From CAYVAP01 sp964521065 (lineage in GTDB: Bacteria; Bacteroidota; Bacteroidia; J057): DNA of 17,889 nucleotides. Positions within the stretch are counted from its first letter, which is position 1. Each line of letters starts with the position of its first letter. Position numbers and translations under genes: made by a program. Below the pieces are notes generated by a model. It was not told the DNA's origin and ran no database searches. It saw only the letters and a list, made by a program, of their open reading frames with translations. Below are positions 14,813 through 17,889 of the stretch, piece by piece. The stretch lies in NCBI GenBank assembly GCA_964521065.1, contig CAZFPQ010000138.1:1-17889 (forward strand). Reading direction: 5' to 3'.

Positions 14813-15619
14813 ATGCAACTTGATGACATGAAAAGCCTTTACGTCAACCTGGCCGTCGGTGTAGGTTTCATATTTCTTTTGGGGACCCTGGCCTGCAATC
14901 CAAAGCAGAAAAGTGAAAGTAAGGCCAAGGATATTGAAGCCAAGCCCCAGTCTGAAAATCCCCCCACACCTGATCCATTTGTTTACAATCCCCAAATACC
15001 GACTGACGAGCCTGATTGCCCCCCTGACCAGTCCGCGGCAATTACTTCTCAGGACGGTCAGCGAATCGGATCCCAAGGCAGCTTCCCTTACGTGTATCAA
15101 GGAATGGGTCGCAGCAATTTGTTTGAAGCTTATACCATGCGCTTCCAATTGTGTTATGACCCTTTATTGGTTCCCATGACCAATGAGCAAATCCCTTGGA
15201 TCAACCCCGATGTCTATAATGAAAATAACGGCACCTTCATTACCTACGTGCGGCAGGGGAGGGATATTTCTATCTCTAGTCCTCACGTCATGGTCCAATA
15301 TATCAACAAGACCTTACCCTATTGTGGAAGTCCTGATTCTATCTATCAATGGTTAGACCAGCAATTCTTGGAAGATAATGAGTCCAAGGTCTTGGTAGAG
15401 GAGAAAGTTGCCACTGCTCTTGGCAAACCAGCCTTGGTTCGGGAATACTACGTAGGAACTTTAGGTGGCAAACGGTCTGAACGCTATATCGCTTATGCTT
15501 ACGTAGATTATAATAAAGATTACATCATCGGGTTTGCTTTCACTGCAAGCATTTCTACAGATTTTCCCATTGGTAGGCCGCTATTTTATAAGCTGGTAAG
15601 AAGCTTAAATTATTATTAA
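14813..15619 (+). CDS. Putative lipoprotein of unknown function
   Basis: I do not recognise this 268-residue protein. The first Met gives MQLDD before a second Met at residue 6 (14828); starting there yields a cleaner signal peptide, so 14828 may be the true start. A hydrophobic stretch (about 10-27) ends in LGTLAC, a lipobox-like site with Cys28, although Thr at -3 is less usual than Leu. After the Cys comes a charged, proline-rich linker (about 29-68), then a folded-looking region with Cys69, Cys114 and Cys171. The C terminus, with alternating aromatic strands ending in FYKLVRSLNYY, loosely recalls PsbP/DUF1795-like folds, but this is only an impression. It probably resides on a membrane facing the periplasm or surface. 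It lies 36 bases after the fructosamine kinase gene, without its own visible promoter. Confidence 0.75.
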   Translation: MQLDDMKSLYVNLAVGVGFIFLLGTLACNPKQKSESKAKDIEAKPQSENPPTPDPFVYNPQIPTDEPDCPPDQSAAITSQDGQRIGSQGSFPYVYQGMGRSNLFEAYTMRFQLCYDPLLVPMTNEQIPWINPDVYNENNGTFITYVRQGRDISISSPHVMVQYINKTLPYCGSPDSIYQWLDQQFLEDNESKVLVEEKVATALGKPALVREYYVGTLGGKRSERYIAYAYVDYNKDYIIGFAFTASISTDFPIGRPLFYKLVRSLNYY

Positions 15620-15638
15620 GCCCCTGGATCAAAAAAAG

Positions 15639-17030
15639 CTATGGACGTGATCGCGGTAAAATCCAATCCTTGGCTTTCCAGGAATCCTCTACCCCCACTA
15701 GATCAAGCTGAGGATCAATGAGCAATTGGCTAGGGCGGCCATTTAGGGTAACATAGACCTCTGCACGAACTTGTGGGTCGCTGAGTCCCTGGGCTCGGTA
15801 ATGCGCGGCCAGCCAATGAGCATATTGTAAGATGAGGTCTGGCTGAAAAGCCATCTGCTTTTCCTGATGGGCATTGAGGAATTCGCGGTTGTCTACGATA
15901 CCCTCACGGCCGGATTTGCCATCTCGCACGTAAAAGGTTGCGGTACCGGCCTTTTCCATCAACATTACCCGCCATGAGAAGCGATACCCTTGTTCATGCC
16001 AAAATAGGTCTCCTCCGTAGAGCCGGTAACGCCAAGGGAAAAGAATCTGCAGGGCCACAAAGGCTACCAGGAAGCTGACCCCTATTCGGTTGGGGCTTTT
16101 TTGACTTGGCTTAGAAGTTGGAGGAAAAGCCTGCCATGGATGGCCGATTCGCATAGCTACCCATTTTTGCCAGCGTAAGTGCCAATCCGGCGAGAAAAAC
16201 ACCAGCGTAATGGCCATCATCACCAAGGGGAAAAGTCCAATCTGAAATAGCAAGCCTGTCATGGCGTGAAACGCAATGACCGCCAGATAGGCCCAAGGTC
16301 GACTAGGCTGCCACAGCAAAAAGAATACGATGAAGGTATCGTAGAACATGCCAAACCAACTGAACACATAGGCCGTGGCCTCATAGGGCAAGAGCCAACC
16401 AATAAGGGGCAGGTGGCTATGGGCAGGCAGCCAGATCTTTAGGGGCAGAGCCTCCATTAGCCAGGGGTAATTGATTTTTGCTAGCCCCGCGTAGATGTAG
16501 ACCAAACTGATTTGGAACATGGGCAAAAACAAAGCCCAGCGGGGAACCTGATTAGTTGCAGGGACACGACCCTGCCTCTCGTCTAGGGAAAATGACCGAT
16601 TAGCTGGCAACAACACCATCAAAAATCCCAGCAAGCTGACGAAATAGTAATGGTTGAGATAGTAGGTGATGTCGATCAGTTCGCAGTAAGTAAACAGCAG
16701 GGCAAAAAGCAGCGCCGAAATTCGATACCAGAAGCCCAGGATGATACCGATACAGGCTAGAATCATCAAGGCGTGCACCCCGTACATTGCCCAAGGAGCC
16801 AAGGGCTCCACCCAATCAAATCCGTAATACTTAAAGTGTAGCCGTGGGTCAATAAAATGATCGGCAATCCAACCCATGGCCCAAAATCGGATGGTTCCAA
16901 TCAGCATCAATAAGCCAAAAGCAACCCTTAAGGTCACCAATGGGGCGATGGAAACCGGTTCGAATAACTTAGTCCAAAGCTTAAGCACCCGTGATTCTCG
17001 GTTAATTGAGCGGAGGGATTTACCTTTCAT
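15639..17030 (-). CDS. HTTM-domain, vitamin K-dependent gamma-carboxylase-like membrane protein
   Basis: A 463-residue membrane protein of the HTTM family, the bacterial relatives of vitamin K-dependent gamma-glutamyl carboxylase. It has several transmembrane segments between about 30 and 280 and one more at about 316-333. Family stretches include YLNHYYFVSLLGFLMVLLPANR (124-145, with His127), YIYAGLAKINYPWL (178-191), WRVMLMEK (353-360) and a soluble tail with HYRAQGLSDPQVRAEVYVTLNGR. Lys185 aligns by eye with the human carboxylase catalytic base Lys218, and His127 may match human His160. The human enzyme has a much longer C-terminal lumenal part; here the tail is short. Substrate and in vivo reaction are unknown; Bacteroidota make menaquinone, which could serve as cofactor. 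The stop is 19 bases from the convergent lipoprotein stop. It is divergent from lpxK. Confidence 0.85.
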   Translation of the reverse strand: MKGKSLRSINRESRVLKLWTKLFEPVSIAPLVTLRVAFGLLMLIGTIRFWAMGWIADHFIDPRLHFKYYGFDWVEPLAPWAMYGVHALMILACIGIILGFWYRISALLFALLFTYCELIDITYYLNHYYFVSLLGFLMVLLPANRSFSLDERQGRVPATNQVPRWALFLPMFQISLVYIYAGLAKINYPWLMEALPLKIWLPAHSHLPLIGWLLPYEATAYVFSWFGMFYDTFIVFFLLWQPSRPWAYLAVIAFHAMTGLLFQIGLFPLVMMAITLVFFSPDWHLRWQKWVAMRIGHPWQAFPPTSKPSQKSPNRIGVSFLVAFVALQILFPWRYRLYGGDLFWHEQGYRFSWRVMLMEKAGTATFYVRDGKSGREGIVDNREFLNAHQEKQMAFQPDLILQYAHWLAAHYRAQGLSDPQVRAEVYVTLNGRPSQLLIDPQLDLVGVEDSWKAKDWILPRSRP

Positions 17031-17036
17031 GGCCTA

Positions 17037-17044
17037 CAAAGGTA
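17037..17044 (-). promoter_or_regulatory. -7 box TACCTTTG of the HTTM gene
   Basis: The minus strand reads TACCTTTG, a perfect TAnnTTTG, six bases before the ATG. No TTG lies at the usual -33 spacing. A transcript from this box would have almost no leader. Confidence 0.5.
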
Positions 17045-17084
17045 TGGCTTATGCCCATTCCGAGCCGCCAGACAAGCGAAAATT

Positions 17085-17098
17085 CTTGCTTATCTTTG
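17085..17098 (+). promoter_or_regulatory. -7 promoter element fused to the lpxK start
   Basis: CTTGCTTATCTTTG contains the perfect box TATCTTTG (17091-17098), with only three bases (ACC) before the ATG. Transcription would be expected to begin at or near the A of ATG, giving a leaderless mRNA. The same 14-mer precedes the fructosamine kinase gene. Confidence 0.5.
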
Positions 17099-17101
17099 AC
17101 C

Positions 17102-17889
17102 ATGCTTACCCGCCCTTGGCTTTGGCCTTTTTCCCCTCTGTACGGATTGGTCACAGATATTCGAAACTGGACCTATGATCGAGGTTGGCGATCGGTATAT
17201 ACTTCCTCATTGCCTACCCTTTCCATTGGCAACTTATCCACTGGTGGCACAGGGAAAACTCCTTTGGCAGAGTGGGTCTTACGTCAGGCTGGAGATCAAG
17301 GACTGACTGCTGGCTATCTTTCTCGAGGGTATCGCAGGAAAACCGAGGGCTTCCAATGGGTAGAGCCTCACCTGCACAGCTACCAAGCCTATGGCGATGA
17401 AGCTTGGCAAGTCGCTAGTAAGTTTCCCGATTTGCCGGTCGCGGTCTGTGCAAATCGGAGCTTGGGTCTGCAGACTTTCGAACAAGATGGCCGGGCAAGG
17501 CTCATGGTCTTGGACGATGCTTTCCAACATCGCAAGGTGGCTCGCGACCTAAATTGGGTGGTGGTTGACGCCAAACGGCTCCCTACCCAAGACTATCTCC
17601 TTCCCGCAGGCAACCTGCGAGAGCGCCGCAGACACATATCCCGAGCGGATCTCTTGCTAATCAATCGGGTGGACAAGCCAGAAGATGTGGCTGACTTGCA
17701 AAAGGAGCTGACTCGTTTTGAGCGTCCTATGTCCTTTCTGAGGCCTCGCTTCACCCGACCTCGGCAACTGGGTCAAACTCAACCCCCAGATTGGGCAGAG
17801 CTCCGGCAGGAGTCCCTTTTCCTTTTTGCGGGAATTGGCAATCCTGATGCATTTGCCGATCAGGTGAAATCGGAAGGTTTGAAAGTGGT
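17102..17889 (+). CDS. lpxK: Tetraacyldisaccharide 4'-kinase LpxK, 3' end outside the window
   Basis: Inner-membrane-associated kinase that phosphorylates the 4' position of the lipid A disaccharide in the Raetz pathway, facing the cytoplasm. The first 262 codons are present and the frame stays open to the window edge; the full family length is about 320-360. Visible features are an N-terminal hydrophobic region with PLYGLVTDIRNWTYD, Walker A IGNLSTGGTGKTP (42-54) with Lys52, LSRGYRRKT (73-81), GDEAWQVA (98-105), VLDDAFQHR (136-144), YLLPAGNLRE (165-174), INRVDK (187-192) and FAGIGNP (242-248). Alanine replaces the usual glycine of the DDGFQH motif. The start at 17102 is three bases after a -7 promoter box, and the family N terminus fits it. 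Confidence 0.95.
   Translation, partial: MLTRPWLWPFSPLYGLVTDIRNWTYDRGWRSVYTSSLPTLSIGNLSTGGTGKTPLAEWVLRQAGDQGLTAGYLSRGYRRKTEGFQWVEPHLHSYQAYGDEAWQVASKFPDLPVAVCANRSLGLQTFEQDGRARLMVLDDAFQHRKVARDLNWVVVDAKRLPTQDYLLPAGNLRERRRHISRADLLLINRVDKPEDVADLQKELTRFERPMSFLRPRFTRPRQLGQTQPPDWAELRQESLFLFAGIGNPDAFADQVKSEGLKV

Noticed and set aside
14759..15148. 129-codon minus-strand frame over the start of the lipoprotein gene
   Set aside because: The plus-strand frame carries a coherent signal peptide and a full-length protein; the antisense frame resembles nothing and spans the intergenic gap without a promoter.
15603..15621. Hairpin GCTTAA/TTAAGC around the lipoprotein stop codon as a terminator
   Set aside because: The stem is short and AT-rich, overlaps the stop codon, and has no T-tract on the plus strand, so it is not a credible intrinsic terminator.

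Overview
The window looks like a stretch of chromosome from a Bacteroidota bacterium, most plausibly a marine or aquatic Saprospiria- or Cytophagia-like lineage. That placement is inferred, not proven. The evidence is: recurring promoter boxes of the Bacteroidota form TAnnTTTG just upstream of several genes (4529-4536, 13859-13866, 17037-17044, 17091-17098); almost no Shine-Dalgarno sequences in front of start codons; a BatA-type von Willebrand protein; a 7TMR-DISM hybrid kinase; an LpxK gene, meaning a lipid A outer membrane; and a membrane-anchored MutS-like protein. I see no transposase, integrase, phage gene, CRISPR array, tRNA or rRNA, and nothing that reads as a defence island. Genes are densely packed, with no gap above 300 bases.

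Layout. At the left edge (1-54) lies an 8-bp tandem repeat, cut by the window border. Five genes follow on the minus strand: a MATE-family exporter (65-1486), a BatA-like VWA membrane protein with a TTG start (1780-2769), a secreted M28 zinc peptidase with a PA-like insert (2939-4501), a membrane-anchored MutS-like ATPase (4660-6537) and an oversized carotenoid-oxygenase-family protein (6655-8949). Divergent from the last is a 1149-residue plus-strand sensor (9053-12502) that joins a 7TMR-DISM receptor, histidine kinase, receiver and class III nucleotide cyclase in one chain. Its stop codon directly abuts that of a convergent RibD/DHFR-like reductase (12503-13015). The reductase probably shares a transcript with an OmpR/PhoB-type response regulator (13061-13735). 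Divergent from the regulator, a fructosamine-kinase family protein (13907-14776) and a small putative lipoprotein of unknown function (14813-15619) run on the plus strand. A convergent HTTM/vitamin K-dependent gamma-carboxylase-like membrane protein (15639-17030) comes next, and lpxK (from 17102, incomplete) is divergent from it over only 71 bases.

How the genes relate. There is no single pathway. Signalling (hybrid kinase-cyclase and an orphan response regulator), envelope work (lpxK, MATE, BatA-like protein, secreted peptidase, lipoprotein) and small-molecule or protein modification (carotenoid oxygenase, reductase, fructosamine kinase, carboxylase-like protein) are interleaved. Most minus-strand genes on the left have gaps of 100-300 bases and their own candidate promoters, so they look like single-gene units. 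Likely co-transcribed pairs are response regulator plus reductase, and fructosamine kinase plus lipoprotein.

I did not find a convincing undescribed system. The items most worth following up are the gamma-carboxylase-like protein with its conserved lysine, the oversized carotenoid oxygenase, the triple-output signalling protein with unusual cyclase specificity residues, and the promoter boxes fused to start codons.
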